A stretch of 64,000 nt of DNA from CAYQQQ01 sp964420125. GTDB taxonomy: Bacteria; Actinomycetota; Acidimicrobiia; Acidimicrobiales; Microtrichaceae. Position numbers and translations under genes: made by a program. Location: NCBI GenBank assembly GCA_964420125.1, contig CAYQQQ010000001.1, positions 310,001 to 374,000 of the forward strand, in the 5' to 3' direction. The notes below the pieces were generated by a model. The model searched no databases. It was not told the DNA's origin and worked only from the letters and a program-made list of their open reading frames with translations. Numbering within the stretch: position 1 is the stretch's first letter; each line of letters starts with the position of its first letter. Below are positions 1-8,328 of this stretch, piece by piece.

Positions 1-1503
1 GAGGAAGTCGGCGACCGCGTCGTGGTCGATCTGCTCCAGCAGCACCATCGCCGGCTCGGTCACGGCGAGGACCTGGTCGGCAGGGAGGTCGTGGAGCACG
101 AGGGAGGCGTACAGCGCATCGGCCGCCACCAGGTCGCCGGCCCTTGCCGAGGCACGGGGCAGGCGACGGTAGGTCTCGGCGGCCGCGGCGTAGTCGTGGC
201 CGCCGCACTGGGCCGCCAGCAGGTTGAGTCCCACCTCCACCTCCCGGGCCCGCTCCGAGGCGGCGATCTCCGACAGCCAGCGCACGAGCGTCGCCGACTC
301 TCCGCGCTCGAAGCGCCGAGGCCCTTCGGCCACCGCCAGGTCGAAGGCATCCGAGGTGTCCCCGAGGGCCAGGAGCTGCTCGACGGCCTCCGCCATGTGG
401 CCGTTGGCCCGGAACCACTCCGCGGCCGACCGCCGCAGCCGAGCCTCCAGTTGGCCGTCGTGGAGCCGGAGATGCCAGCACAGCAGCTCGGCGAAGAGGT
501 GGTGGTAGCGGTACCGGCGGCCGCGGCGGTCGAGCGGCGTCAGGAAGAGGCCTCTGGCGACGAGGTGCTCGAGCATCGCCTGTGCGCCGCCTTCGCCGAG
601 CACGGCCTCGCAGAGCTCAGCGGTGAGCCATGGGAGGACCGAGGTCGCCAGGACGAAGTGGCGGACGTCCGGCTCCAGCAGGTCGAGCACCTCCCGTGTG
701 AGGTACTCCACCACCAGCCGGTCGTCCCCGGCGAACTCCGCCACCGCAGTGTCGAGGTCGCGGCGTGGATCGAGGGACAGCGCGGCCAGCTGCAAGCCGA
801 CCGCCCACCCGTCGGTCCGCTCCACGAGCGACGTGAGCGGCTGTCCGCCCACCTCGTGCCCGGCGACGGCGGACACCAGCTCACCCGCCTCCGCGACGTC
901 GAAGGCCAGGTCGGCTGCTCGCAGCTCCACCGCCTTGTTCCGCAGGTGGAGGTCCAGCACATCGAAGGGCGGGTCGGATCGGGAACCCACCACCGCGCGC
1001 ACCGGAGGCGGGAGGTCCCGGAGCAGCTGGTCCACTTCGGCGAGCAGGGCCTCGTTGGACAGCGCGTGGAGGTCGTCGAGCACGATCGCGGCCGGGCGCT
1101 CCAGCTCGCCCAGGGCGGCCAGCAGCCGGCGCACGAACGGTGCTCCCAATCCGCCGCCGCCGGACTGGAGATGCTCCCGGAGGCCCTCGCCGTCGGCCAA
1201 CACGGGCTCCAGGGCCCCGAGCAGGTCGTTGGCGAACACGACAGCGTCGTCATGGTCCTGCCCCAGCGCGAGGGAGCAGATCGTGAGCTCGGAGTGCGAC
1301 GACGCCCACTGCGCCAGCAGCACCGACTTGCCGTATCCGGCCGGAGCCACGACCAGCGCCACGCCGCCCGGGCCGGCCGCATCGATGCGCCGGACCAGCC
1401 GCGGGCGCGCCACCGCCCCCGGCGGAGCGACAGCGGTGCGACTGGTGGTGACGGGCTGGGTCACGACCACCCGCACAGCCTGACCGGCGATCGTTGCCGG
1501 CAC
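1..1503 (-). CDS. MalT/LuxR-type STAND ATPase transcriptional regulator (partial, C-terminus beyond left edge)
   Basis: About 501 residues of a large ATP-dependent regulator are visible; it is still open at base 1. Seen: Walker A (PAGYGKS, about residues 54-60) and Walker B (IVLDD, about 140-144), then helical segments of the winged-helix/TPR type typical of MalT and actinobacterial LAL regulators. These usually run to about 850-900 residues and end in a LuxR-type HTH, which would lie outside the window. The GTG start at 1503 is chosen because a G-rich Shine-Dalgarno sits about 5 nt upstream; GTG 1464 is possible. It follows the 71-residue gene by 12 bases, so the two are likely co-transcribed. 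The palindrome at 1807-1823 upstream of the pair may be its autoregulatory site (inference). The ligand is unknown. Confidence 0.82.
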   Translation of the reverse strand, partial: MPATIAGQAVRVVVTQPVTTSRTAVAPPGAVARPRLVRRIDAAGPGGVALVVAPAGYGKSVLLAQWASSHSELTICSLALGQDHDDAVVFANDLLGALEPVLADGEGLREHLQSGGGGLGAPFVRRLLAALGELERPAAIVLDDLHALSNEALLAEVDQLLRDLPPPVRAVVGSRSDPPFDVLDLHLRNKAVELRAADLAFDVAEAGELVSAVAGHEVGGQPLTSLVERTDGWAVGLQLAALSLDPRRDLDTAVAEFAGDDRLVVEYLTREVLDLLEPDVRHFVLATSVLPWLTAELCEAVLGEGGAQAMLEHLVARGLFLTPLDRRGRRYRYHHLFAELLCWHLRLHDGQLEARLRRSAAEWFRANGHMAEAVEQLLALGDTSDAFDLAVAEGPRRFERGESATLVRWLSEIAASERAREVEVGLNLLAAQCGGHDYAAAAETYRRLPRASARAGDLVAADALYASLVLHDLPADQVLAVTEPAMVLLEQIDHDAVADFL

Positions 1504-1515
1504 AAGGCCCCCCTG

Positions 1516-1731
1516 CTACGCCTCCGGTGAACGATCGAGCCGGCGAACCTCCAGCAGCTCGGCGTGCAGGTCGTGGAGGCGGCGCATCACGGCATGCAGT
1601 GCCGCCTCGTCCGCCACCGTCCCGACCAGGCGGGACCGGCCGCCGTCGAGAGGACGTACCTCGAACCCCACCAGCGCGCTGCCGGCCAGCGGCCCCGCCG
1701 TGCCGGCGATCGTGATCTCGTAGACGGGCAC
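1516..1731 (-). CDS. Small conserved protein, operon partner of the MalT/LuxR regulator
   Basis: 71 residues without signal peptide or membrane segment. The pattern (short beta-rich N-terminus, then AALHAVMRRLHDLHAELLEV) resembles a family of roughly 70-residue proteins often encoded next to large LuxR-type ATPases in actinobacteria and Chloroflexi. I recognise the pattern but know no function. GTG start with a strong GGAGG Shine-Dalgarno about 6 nt upstream. The stop is 12 bases before the regulator's start, so both should share one transcript. A role as modulator of the regulator is only inference. Confidence 0.72.
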   Translation of the reverse strand: MPVYEITIAGTAGPLAGSALVGFEVRPLDGGRSRLVGTVADEAALHAVMRRLHDLHAELLEVRRLDRSPEA

Positions 1732-1806
1732 CTGCGACCTCCGAGGTTCGCGGACCTCGATCGGACCGATTGCAGCCCATCGTGGACGGTCGTGGTCACG
1801 CGGTCG

Positions 1807-1823
1807 TCACCCGATGCGGATGA
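1807..1823. promoter_or_regulatory. Palindromic operator candidate, copy 1 (TCACCC-N5-GGATGA)
   Basis: TCACCCGATGCGGATGA; arms match in 5 of 6 positions. Its reverse complement is identical at 15 of 17 bases to the copies at 7520 and 35280. It is centred 84 bases upstream of the small-protein/regulator operon. It also lies 60 bases past the DUF2252 stop, so a terminator role for this copy is possible. Confidence 0.5.
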
Positions 1824-1883
1824 TCCGGCGGCGACATCCACCCGTCGAGGAAGCCGCCGTCACCCCACCCGAGGTGTGCGACC

Positions 1884-3266
1884 TCAGGGCTCGGGCGCGG
1901 CTTCCAGCCGGCCATCCGCGATCGCCTGGCAGAACCGCTCGTGGTCCTCGAGGTTCTGCACGGCGTAGGCCTCGGCGAAGGCGGTGATGGCGCGGTCCAG
2001 GGTGCTGCCCTTGCCGGCATAGGCCCGGATGGCCTCGGCGTCACCGGAACGGGCGTGCCCGCGCGCCAGGGTCAGCCCGCACAGCCCGGCGTAGAAGCGC
2101 AGCTGATCGGGCGTGGCGCGCTCGACCGCCACCGAACCCTTCCAGTCCCGCAGCTGGCGCAGGTAGAAGTGCCGGCCCTCGCGTCGGCCCTGGGTCCAGC
2201 CGAGGAAGATGTCGGACTGGGCCTGCACCAGGCGCTGGCCCTCCACCACGCGTTGCCCGTGGTTGGGGTACCGGCTGGCCGGCAGATGGTCCTCGAGCAC
2301 CGAGGCCGTGGCCTCCTTCGCCTGGAGGAAGAGCGGGTCCTCCGAGTCCCGGCCCGTGAGCAGCAGCACCAGGCAGCGCGTGCCGACGCTCCCCACGCCC
2401 ACCACCTTGAACGCCACGTCGACCACCCGGTAGCGATCGAGCAGGCGCCGGCGGCTGTCGTCGAGGGTGGGCTTGTAGTCCTCGAAGGCGGCCAGGGCCA
2501 CCTGCTCGGTGCCGTGGGGATCCTGGTCTGCGGGCAGGTCGCGCAGGGGCACGAGCACCGGCGGGTCGCTGCGGAAGCGGTGGGCGCCGTCGACCACCTC
2601 CGCCAGCTTCTCCAGCGCCTGGAGGCTGTCCTTGCGCAGCGCCCGGCGCTCGAAGCGGTCGATCCTCTCGCGCAGCTCGGTGTCCGCGAGGCCGGTGCCG
2701 TCTCGCACGTCGTCCACCGTGACGTGCTCGTACCACAGCTCGAGGAAGCCCATGGCCGCGAAGCGGGCCATCGCCGCCCGGTAGGAACGGGTCACCTCGT
2801 CGGTGACCTGCCGGCAGGTGCGGATGGGCAGCTCGAGGTGCTGACCGGCGATCATCACGCTGGCGGCCAGCCGCTTGAGGTCCCACTCCCACGGCCCGGG
2901 CAGCGTCTCGTCGAAGTCGTTCTGGTCGAACACCAGCTGGCGCTCCGGCGACGCGTACGCCCCGAAGTTGGACAGGTGGGCGTCGCCGCCGGCCTGCACC
3001 TCCAGACCGCTGACGGGGCGGCGGGCGAGGTCCGCGGCCATGATCCTGGCCGCCCCCCGGAAGAAGGTGAAGGGCGACACCCGCATTCGGGCGTGACGCA
3101 GCGGGACGAGCCACGGCACCCTGTCGCGGTCCTGCGCCTCCAGCAGGGACACCGGGTCGGGTCGAGCGGGGTCGGGGTTCCACTCCCCGTGGGCGCTGCG
3201 CGGCACCACCGCACGCCGCGACCGTCCCAGCTCGGCGCGCTCGGCCATCGTGAGGTAGTTCGTCAT
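1884..3266 (-). CDS. DUF2252 family protein
   Basis: 460 residues, the family's usual size. DUF2252 proteins have an aminoglycoside-phosphotransferase/kinase-like fold of unknown substrate. Seen: the family core GDAHLSNFG followed about 20 residues later by NDFDE, resembling the catalytic and metal-binding motifs of small-molecule kinases. The ATG at 3266 is chosen over upstream codons because an AAGGGATGA Shine-Dalgarno precedes it at correct spacing; the gene begins 4 bases after the exporter's stop. The two are therefore very probably one operon with coupled translation. The substrate is not known. Confidence 0.88.
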   Translation of the reverse strand: MTNYLTMAERAELGRSRRAVVPRSAHGEWNPDPARPDPVSLLEAQDRDRVPWLVPLRHARMRVSPFTFFRGAARIMAADLARRPVSGLEVQAGGDAHLSNFGAYASPERQLVFDQNDFDETLPGPWEWDLKRLAASVMIAGQHLELPIRTCRQVTDEVTRSYRAAMARFAAMGFLELWYEHVTVDDVRDGTGLADTELRERIDRFERRALRKDSLQALEKLAEVVDGAHRFRSDPPVLVPLRDLPADQDPHGTEQVALAAFEDYKPTLDDSRRRLLDRYRVVDVAFKVVGVGSVGTRCLVLLLTGRDSEDPLFLQAKEATASVLEDHLPASRYPNHGQRVVEGQRLVQAQSDIFLGWTQGRREGRHFYLRQLRDWKGSVAVERATPDQLRFYAGLCGLTLARGHARSGDAEAIRAYAGKGSTLDRAITAFAEAYAVQNLEDHERFCQAIADGRLEAAPEP

Positions 3267-3270
3267 CGGG

Positions 3271-4935
3271 TCATCCCTTCTGGTCGTCGCACGGCGGGGT
3301 CCCCCCATCCTCGACTGCTCCCTGCTCCGACGACGCCAGGGTGCTGGGCAGGTTGCGGGTGAAGGCCAACGACAGCAGCGCCAGCAGCCCTGCGGCCAGC
3401 AGCCCCGACTTCAGCGAGTGGATCTGTGCGGTCTCGTAGTCCTCGACCAGGGCGTCGGTCGTGGCGTCGTCGAGCCCGGCCTGCTCCGCGGCGGTCGCCA
3501 CCTGGTCGGCGGAGAGAAAGTCCAGGCCGTCCTGCACCGCCTCGGCCACCTGGTCGGCCACCTCGTCGCTGACCCTGGGGTCGGCGTCCACGGTCGCCGT
3601 GCTCACGTTGGCCAGGCCGGTGAGCACGATGGCACCGATGAGGGCCACGCCCAGCGACGAGCCGAGCTGCTGACCTGTGTACTGCAACCCACCCGCCTCG
3701 CCTCGGCCCGACGCGTCGACCGAGGACTGCACCACGTTGCCCAGCTGGGAGACCACAAGTCCCATGCCGACCCCCAGACCGGCCATGGACACGGCGAAGC
3801 CGGCATCGACGAGCTCGGGCTGCACGACGGCGAGCAGCAGGAAGATCGACAGCGTGGCCACTGCCAGGCCGATCTGCACGATGCTGCGCACGGCCAGCCG
3901 GGTGGACAGGCGGGAACCGACGGCGGAAGCCAGGAACATCATCACCGAGACCGGCAGCATCCGCACCCCGGTCTCCATGGCGTCGAAGCCCAGCACCAGC
4001 TGCAGGTACAACGGCACCACGAAGAACGCGCCCATCAGGATGAGGTTCTGGGAGAACAGCCCCATCAGCCCCGCTCGCAGGGGGAGGACCTTCAGCAGGT
4101 CGAGGTGGACCAGCGGATCGGTGCCCCTGGCCTCCCGGTGGCGCTGCCATCGCACGAAGGCCCAGATCAGCACGCCTCCCCCCGCGATGACGAAGATCGC
4201 CAGGGAGAAGCCGAAGGGCTCCACCGGCGAGTCCTTGGGCTCCACCAGACCCCAGGTGCTCGACTGCAACGTGCCCAGCACCACCGCGCCCAGGCCGCCG
4301 GCGATGAGCAGGCTCCCCAGCACGTCCACCCGCGGCGACGGGCCCGAGCGTTCGGCGTCGCGCACGAAGCGCACCGTGGCCAGGATGAACGCCACCAGCA
4401 CCACCTCGCCGGCGAACACCACCCGCCAGCTCAGCTCGGTGGTGGCCCACCCCCCGAGGATCGGCCCGACGGCGATGCCGGCGCCGGCCACCCCGCCGAT
4501 CACGGCGTACGCCGCCTTGCGCGAAGGTCCCTCGAAGTTGCCGGCGATCAGAGCGGCCAGCGCCGGCAGCACCAGGGCCGCACCGACCCCTTCGAGCACC
4601 GACCACCCCAGTGCCAGCACCGCCACCGTCGGCGCCGCGGCGGTCAGCGCGGAACCGCAGGCGTAGATGACCAGGCCCACCACGAACGCCCGTCGGCGGC
4701 CGATCACGTCGCCGATCTTGCCCCCGGTGAGCATCAGCATCGCCATCACCAGCGTGTAGAGGGTGATGACGGCCTGGATGGTCGTGACGCTCGTGTCGAA
4801 GTCCTCCACCAGCTGGCTGATCGAGACGTTCATGACCGACTGGTCCAGCACCATCACGAACTGGGCCACTGCGAGCGCCACCAGCGGCCACCAACGGGAA
4901 CCCCGGCGATCGGTCGGGGTGGTCGAGGTGCTCAT
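3271..4935 (-). CDS. DHA2-family (EmrB/QacA) drug:H+ antiporter, MFS
   Basis: 554 residues, 14-TM architecture of the DHA2 family, inner membrane, proton-driven export. Seen: TM1 motif VMVLDQSVMN, loop motif A GGKIGDVIGRRR, repeated Gly/Ala-rich helices, and an acidic loop of about 60 residues before the last helix, as in EmrB-like exporters. Substrate cannot be told from sequence. There is no Shine-Dalgarno before the ATG; instead the start overlaps (ATGA) the stop of an 8-codon leader ORF at 4958-4932, so translation is likely coupled to it. DUF2252 follows in the same operon. It is divergent from the sulfatase, sharing the intergenic palindrome at 5042. Confidence 0.93.
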   Translation of the reverse strand: MSTSTTPTDRRGSRWWPLVALAVAQFVMVLDQSVMNVSISQLVEDFDTSVTTIQAVITLYTLVMAMLMLTGGKIGDVIGRRRAFVVGLVIYACGSALTAAAPTVAVLALGWSVLEGVGAALVLPALAALIAGNFEGPSRKAAYAVIGGVAGAGIAVGPILGGWATTELSWRVVFAGEVVLVAFILATVRFVRDAERSGPSPRVDVLGSLLIAGGLGAVVLGTLQSSTWGLVEPKDSPVEPFGFSLAIFVIAGGGVLIWAFVRWQRHREARGTDPLVHLDLLKVLPLRAGLMGLFSQNLILMGAFFVVPLYLQLVLGFDAMETGVRMLPVSVMMFLASAVGSRLSTRLAVRSIVQIGLAVATLSIFLLLAVVQPELVDAGFAVSMAGLGVGMGLVVSQLGNVVQSSVDASGRGEAGGLQYTGQQLGSSLGVALIGAIVLTGLANVSTATVDADPRVSDEVADQVAEAVQDGLDFLSADQVATAAEQAGLDDATTDALVEDYETAQIHSLKSGLLAAGLLALLSLAFTRNLPSTLASSEQGAVEDGGTPPCDDQKG

Positions 4936-4958
4936 GGCGCACCGATGTGGGAGATCAT
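4932..4958 (-). CDS. Putative leaderless leader peptide MISHIGAP upstream of the MFS exporter
   Basis: ATG at 4958, eight codons (MISHIGAP) and a TGA overlapping the exporter's ATG as ATGA. The TAGGTT box at 4970-4965 lies 6 nt upstream of this ATG, the same spacing seen for leaderless genes elsewhere in the window. The exporter's own ATG lacks a Shine-Dalgarno, which makes translation through this mini-ORF the simplest reading. Whether it senses a drug by ribosome stalling is speculation. Confidence 0.45.
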   Translation of the reverse strand: MISHIGAP

Positions 4959-4964
4959 GCCGTG

Positions 4965-4970
4965 AACCTA
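4965..4970 (-). promoter_or_regulatory. -10 box for the leader ORF/exporter operon
   Basis: TAGGTT on the minus strand, 6 nt before the leader ATG; a leaderless transcript would begin at or next to that ATG. Confidence 0.5.
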
Positions 4971-5041
4971 GGCGACGGCAGGGCGGACTCGCCGTCGTGT
5001 GCGCCGGCGCCCGCCGGGGGTTCCCAGCGGCCGCGCCCGAT

Positions 5042-5058
5042 TCACCCTGTGAGGGTGA
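5042..5058. promoter_or_regulatory. Palindromic operator candidate, copy 2 (TCACCC-N5-GGGTGA)
   Basis: TCACCCTGTGAGGGTGA, a perfect 7-base inverted repeat around GTG, centred 71 bases upstream of the sulfatase start and about 115 upstream of the exporter start. It lies between divergent genes, so it is not a terminator of either. Confidence 0.5.
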
Positions 5059-5120
5059 GCACGGCCGAAGGCCCGGGCGCGAAGGTTCGCGTCCGGCACG
5101 CGCCAGGATCGGAGACCCAC

Positions 5121-7475
5121 ATGAGCACGCAGTTCAAGGGCAGGATCACCCTCGACGTCAGGGACGCGGAGCCCGACTGGGAGCCCTACCTGGCCCCCAG
5201 GGCGGCCGAGGGCGCACCGAACGTGCTGATCCTCGCCTGGGACGACCTGGGCTACGCCACCATGGACATCTACGGCGGGCCCGTGCACTGCCCCAACATG
5301 GCCCGCATCGCCGAACGTGGCGTGGTGTTCTCCAACTTCCACACCACGGCGCTGTGCTCCCCCACCCGGGCGTCGTTGCTGACGGGCCGCAACGCCACCT
5401 CCTGCGGCATGGCGACGATCGCCGAGTTCGCCTCCGGCTTCCCCGGCATCTCCACCCGCATCCCCTTCGAGAACGGCTTCATCTCCGAGGTGCTGGCCGA
5501 GCGCGGCTACAACACCTACTGCGTCGGCAAGTGGCACCTCACCCCGGGCGAGGAGTGCAACCTGGCCGCCTACAAGGGACGTTGGCCGCTCGGGCGGGGG
5601 TTCGAGCGCTTCTACGGGTGGTTGGGCGGCGAGACCAACTCCTACTACCCCGACCTGGTCCACGACAACCACCCCGTCGAGCCCCCCGGGCGCCCCGAGG
5701 ACGGCTACCACCTCGCGGACGACCTCGCGGACAAGGCGGTCTCGTACATCCAGGACGCCAAGACCATCGACCCGGACAAGCCCTTCTTCATGTACCTCGC
5801 GCCCCAGGCCGGCCACGCGCCGCATCTCGTGCCCCTGGAGTGGGCCGACCGCTACCGAGGTGTGTTCGACGAGGGCTACGAAGCGATCCGCGACGGCATC
5901 CTCGCCCGCCAGATCGAGCTGGGCCTGCTCCCGGAGGCGACCGAGCTGTCGCCCATCAACCCCCACGGGGAGCCGGGCCGCACCGGGCCCGACGGCCAGC
6001 CGTGGCCGCTGCTGGACACCGTGCGGCCCTGGGACTCCCTCACCGACGACGAGCGACGCATGTTCGTGCGGATGGCGGAGGTGTTCGCCGGCTACATCTC
6101 CTACTACGACGATCGGCTGGGTCGGGTGCTCGACTACCTGGAGGCCTCCGGCGAGATCGACGACACCCTCATCGTGGTCGTCTCCGACAACGGTGCCAGC
6201 GGCGAAGGGGGCCCCAACGGCAGCTTCAACGAGTGGCGCTTCTTCAACGGGATCCCCGACACCGTCGAGACCACGCTGCCCCACCTCGAGGAGCTCGGCA
6301 CCCCGGCATCGAACAACCACTACAACACGGGGTGGGCATGGGCGCTGGACACCCCGTTCCCCTACTGGAAGCGCTGGGCGGGCGCGGAGGGGGGGACGGC
6401 CGACATGTGCGTGGTCTCCTGGCCGGCGCGCATCCAGCCCGACGCCACCCCCAGGCAGCAGTACGTCCACGCCGTCGACGTCGTGCCCACCATCTACGAG
6501 CTGCTGGGGATCACGCCGCCCGAGACGATCAAGGGCCACCTCCAGAGCCCGATCGAGGGCGAGAGCTTCGCCGCTGCCCTGAGCGACCCCGCGGCTCCGG
6601 GCAAGCGGACGCAGTTCTACACGATGCTCGGCCAGCGCGCGATCTACCACGACGGCTGGCTCGCCTCGACCGTGCACCCGCCGCTGTCGAGCTGGGGCAA
6701 CTTCGGCAAGGACGAGTGGGAGCTGTTCCACCTGGAGACCGACCGCTCGCAGAGCCGGGACATCGCCGCCGACCACCCCGACACCCTCGAGGAGCTCAAG
6801 GGCCTGTGGTTCTACTACGCCGGCATCTATAACGGCCTCCCCCTGGACGACCGCAACGCACTCGAGCAGGTGCTCGCCCCCCGGCCCCACGGCGCGCCGG
6901 ATCGAGACCTCTACGTCTTCTATCCGGACTGCGCGGACGTGCCCGAGTCTGCCGGTCCGCAGATCCCGGGGCGCTCGTACACCATCGCCGCCCACGTCAC
7001 GGTCGACTCGGCCGACGCCGAGGGCGTGATCTGGGCGGCCGGCGGCGTGCCCGGCGGGCACAGCCTGTACGTGAAGGACGGCAGGCTCCGCTACACCTTC
7101 AACTGGGTCGGCACGGTGCTCCAGGACGTGGTCGCCGACACGGAGCTCCCCACCGGCGACCACGTGCTGGCCGCCGAGTTCGCCGCCACGGGACCAAGCT
7201 CCGACGCGGCGATGCCCGGCGCCGAGGGCACGCTCACCCTCTACCTCGACGACGCGGCGATCGGCTCCGGACGGATCATCACCCAGCCCGGCTACTTCTG
7301 CCTGACCGGCGACGGGATCTGCGTCGGGCGCGACAGCGCCTCGGCGGTCACACCCGAGTACCAGGCACCGTTCCCGTTCACCGGCGGGACCATCGACAGG
7401 GTCGTGGTCGACCTCTCCGGTGAGGGGTACGCCAACCACGAGGAGCGGGTCCGGGCCTGGTTCGGCATCGACTGA
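5121..7475 (+). CDS. Arylsulfatase (type I, formylglycine-dependent)
   Basis: 784 residues. Hydrolyses sulfate esters. Seen: N-terminal metal site around D41-D42 (LILAWDDLGY), and the signature CSPTRASLLTGR at residues 79-90, where C79 would be converted to formylglycine by a sulfatase-modifying enzyme not present in this window. The catalytic alpha/beta core runs to about residue 580; the last 150 residues form a beta-rich extension seen in large actinobacterial arylsulfatases. No signal peptide is visible, so it is probably cytosolic. The ATG at 5121 has GGAG about 6 nt upstream; upstream frame is open but lacks a good start signal. Natural substrate unknown. Confidence 0.93.
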   Translation: MSTQFKGRITLDVRDAEPDWEPYLAPRAAEGAPNVLILAWDDLGYATMDIYGGPVHCPNMARIAERGVVFSNFHTTALCSPTRASLLTGRNATSCGMATIAEFASGFPGISTRIPFENGFISEVLAERGYNTYCVGKWHLTPGEECNLAAYKGRWPLGRGFERFYGWLGGETNSYYPDLVHDNHPVEPPGRPEDGYHLADDLADKAVSYIQDAKTIDPDKPFFMYLAPQAGHAPHLVPLEWADRYRGVFDEGYEAIRDGILARQIELGLLPEATELSPINPHGEPGRTGPDGQPWPLLDTVRPWDSLTDDERRMFVRMAEVFAGYISYYDDRLGRVLDYLEASGEIDDTLIVVVSDNGASGEGGPNGSFNEWRFFNGIPDTVETTLPHLEELGTPASNNHYNTGWAWALDTPFPYWKRWAGAEGGTADMCVVSWPARIQPDATPRQQYVHAVDVVPTIYELLGITPPETIKGHLQSPIEGESFAAALSDPAAPGKRTQFYTMLGQRAIYHDGWLASTVHPPLSSWGNFGKDEWELFHLETDRSQSRDIAADHPDTLEELKGLWFYYAGIYNGLPLDDRNALEQVLAPRPHGAPDRDLYVFYPDCADVPESAGPQIPGRSYTIAAHVTVDSADAEGVIWAAGGVPGGHSLYVKDGRLRYTFNWVGTVLQDVVADTELPTGDHVLAAEFAATGPSSDAAMPGAEGTLTLYLDDAAIGSGRIITQPGYFCLTGDGICVGRDSASAVTPEYQAPFPFTGGTIDRVVVDLSGEGYANHEERVRAWFGID

Positions 7476-7518
7476 CCGAATGGACTGACGGAATGGATCG
7501 AGCTCGGATGACGCGCTG

Positions 7519-7537
7519 ATCACCCGCTTCGGGTGAT
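7519..7537. promoter_or_regulatory. Palindromic operator candidate, copy 3
   Basis: ATCACCCGCTTCGGGTGAT, a perfect 8-base inverted repeat with a 3-base centre, centred 86 bases upstream of the DUF6325 start. It lies 44 bases past the sulfatase stop and could also fold as a terminator hairpin, but there is no T-tract, and copies 2 and 4 lie between divergent genes. Confidence 0.55.
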
Positions 7538-7613
7538 GTGCCGATTCGGGGGCAAGAGCATCCTTGGACGATCGCCGCGTCCTGAGCAGAGGGCGCCTAC
7601 CGGAGGGGTCACC

Positions 7614-8054
7614 GTGGCTGACAGCGAGACCGAACTGGGCCCGATCGACTACATCGTGGTCGAGTTCCCGACAGGCCAGCAGAGGTTCACCGGAGCGATG
7701 ATCGATGCGATCAGCTCACTGGTCGACGCCGGGACGATTCGAGTCCTGGACCTGGTCGTCCTCGTGAAGGACGCCGACGGCAGCGTCGACGTGGAGGAGT
7801 TCGAGGACCTCGGCGACCGCGGTTCGCTGGCTGCCTTGGAGGGTCAGCTGGCCGAGGTCCTGGCGCTGGAGGACGTCGAGTCCCTGGCCGAGGCCATGGA
7901 GCCCGGCAGCGTGGCGGGAGTGCTCGTCTGGGAGAACACCTGGGCGGCGCCGTTCGCTGTGGCCGCACGTGAGTCCGGGGGCCAGCTCATCGCCAGCGGC
8001 AGGATCCCGACCCAAGCACTGATCGCGGCACTCGGTGCCGACGAGGAGGATTGA
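7614..8054 (+). CDS. DUF6325 family protein
   Basis: 146 residues, acidic. The start of the chain (LGPIDYIVVEFP) and the segment on bulk properties of the region (FTGAMIDAISSLVDAGTIRVLDLVVLVKD) are typical of DUF6325, a small actinobacterial family related to membrane/stress proteins of unknown function. GTG at 7614 chosen because GGAGGGG lies at 7602-7608. The following basic mini-gene begins 1 base after the stop, so they form an operon. The palindrome at 7520-7536 upstream suggests control together with the sulfatase and glutamate decarboxylase genes (inference). Confidence 0.85.
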   Translation: MADSETELGPIDYIVVEFPTGQQRFTGAMIDAISSLVDAGTIRVLDLVVLVKDADGSVDVEEFEDLGDRGSLAALEGQLAEVLALEDVESLAEAMEPGSVAGVLVWENTWAAPFAVAARESGGQLIASGRIPTQALIAALGADEED

Positions 8055-8055
8055 G

Positions 8056-8229
8056 ATGCCGATCCGACCTGGACGAGTGGGCAGGCGCGGTGTCATCGGG
8101 GCACCCGTCGCACGAACTGCGGCGACCGTCGGTACCGCGGCCGTCGTTGCCCGTGGTGTGAGGCGCCGCGGGGACCGCAGGGACGACCGTCGCGACGACC
8201 GCCAAGACCGTCGGGACGACCGTCGCTGA
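8056..8229 (+). CDS. Small basic protein with charged RRDD-type repeat tail
   Basis: 57 residues: an Arg/Ala/Val-rich first half (VIGAPVARTAATVGTAAVVA) that could make one short hydrophobic helix, then a tail built from repeats of R-R-D-D-R or R-R-D. DUF6325 genes are commonly followed by a small protein starting much like this one but ending in a SHOCT domain; here the SHOCT part is absent and replaced by the charged repeat. ATG at 8056, strong GAGGAGG within the DUF6325 stop region. No function known. Confidence 0.65.
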   Translation: MPIRPGRVGRRGVIGAPVARTAATVGTAAVVARGVRRRGDRRDDRRDDRQDRRDDRR

Positions 8230-8314
8230 TGACCGCCGAGCTGCACCGGCCCGCCCCACTCCGACCGAACAGACGAACATCGGTACGCCATCGGAGGCCC
8301 ACCTGACGCGCCAG

Positions 8315-8320
8315 TAGCGT
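8315..8320 (+). promoter_or_regulatory. -10 box, leaderless start of the arabinofuranosidase gene
   Basis: TAGCGT ending 8 nt before ATG 8329; no Shine-Dalgarno is present. Confidence 0.5.
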
Positions 8321-8328
8321 GTCCCACC

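Noticed and set aside
22..1530. A 502-codon open frame on the plus strand.
   Set aside because: It is antisense to the regulator gene, whose Walker motifs and domain pattern are clear; high GC leaves opposite strands open.
7519..7537. Hairpin read as an ordinary sulfatase terminator.
   Set aside because: No T-tract, and matching copies occur between divergent genes, so an operator is the better explanation, although dual use is possible.
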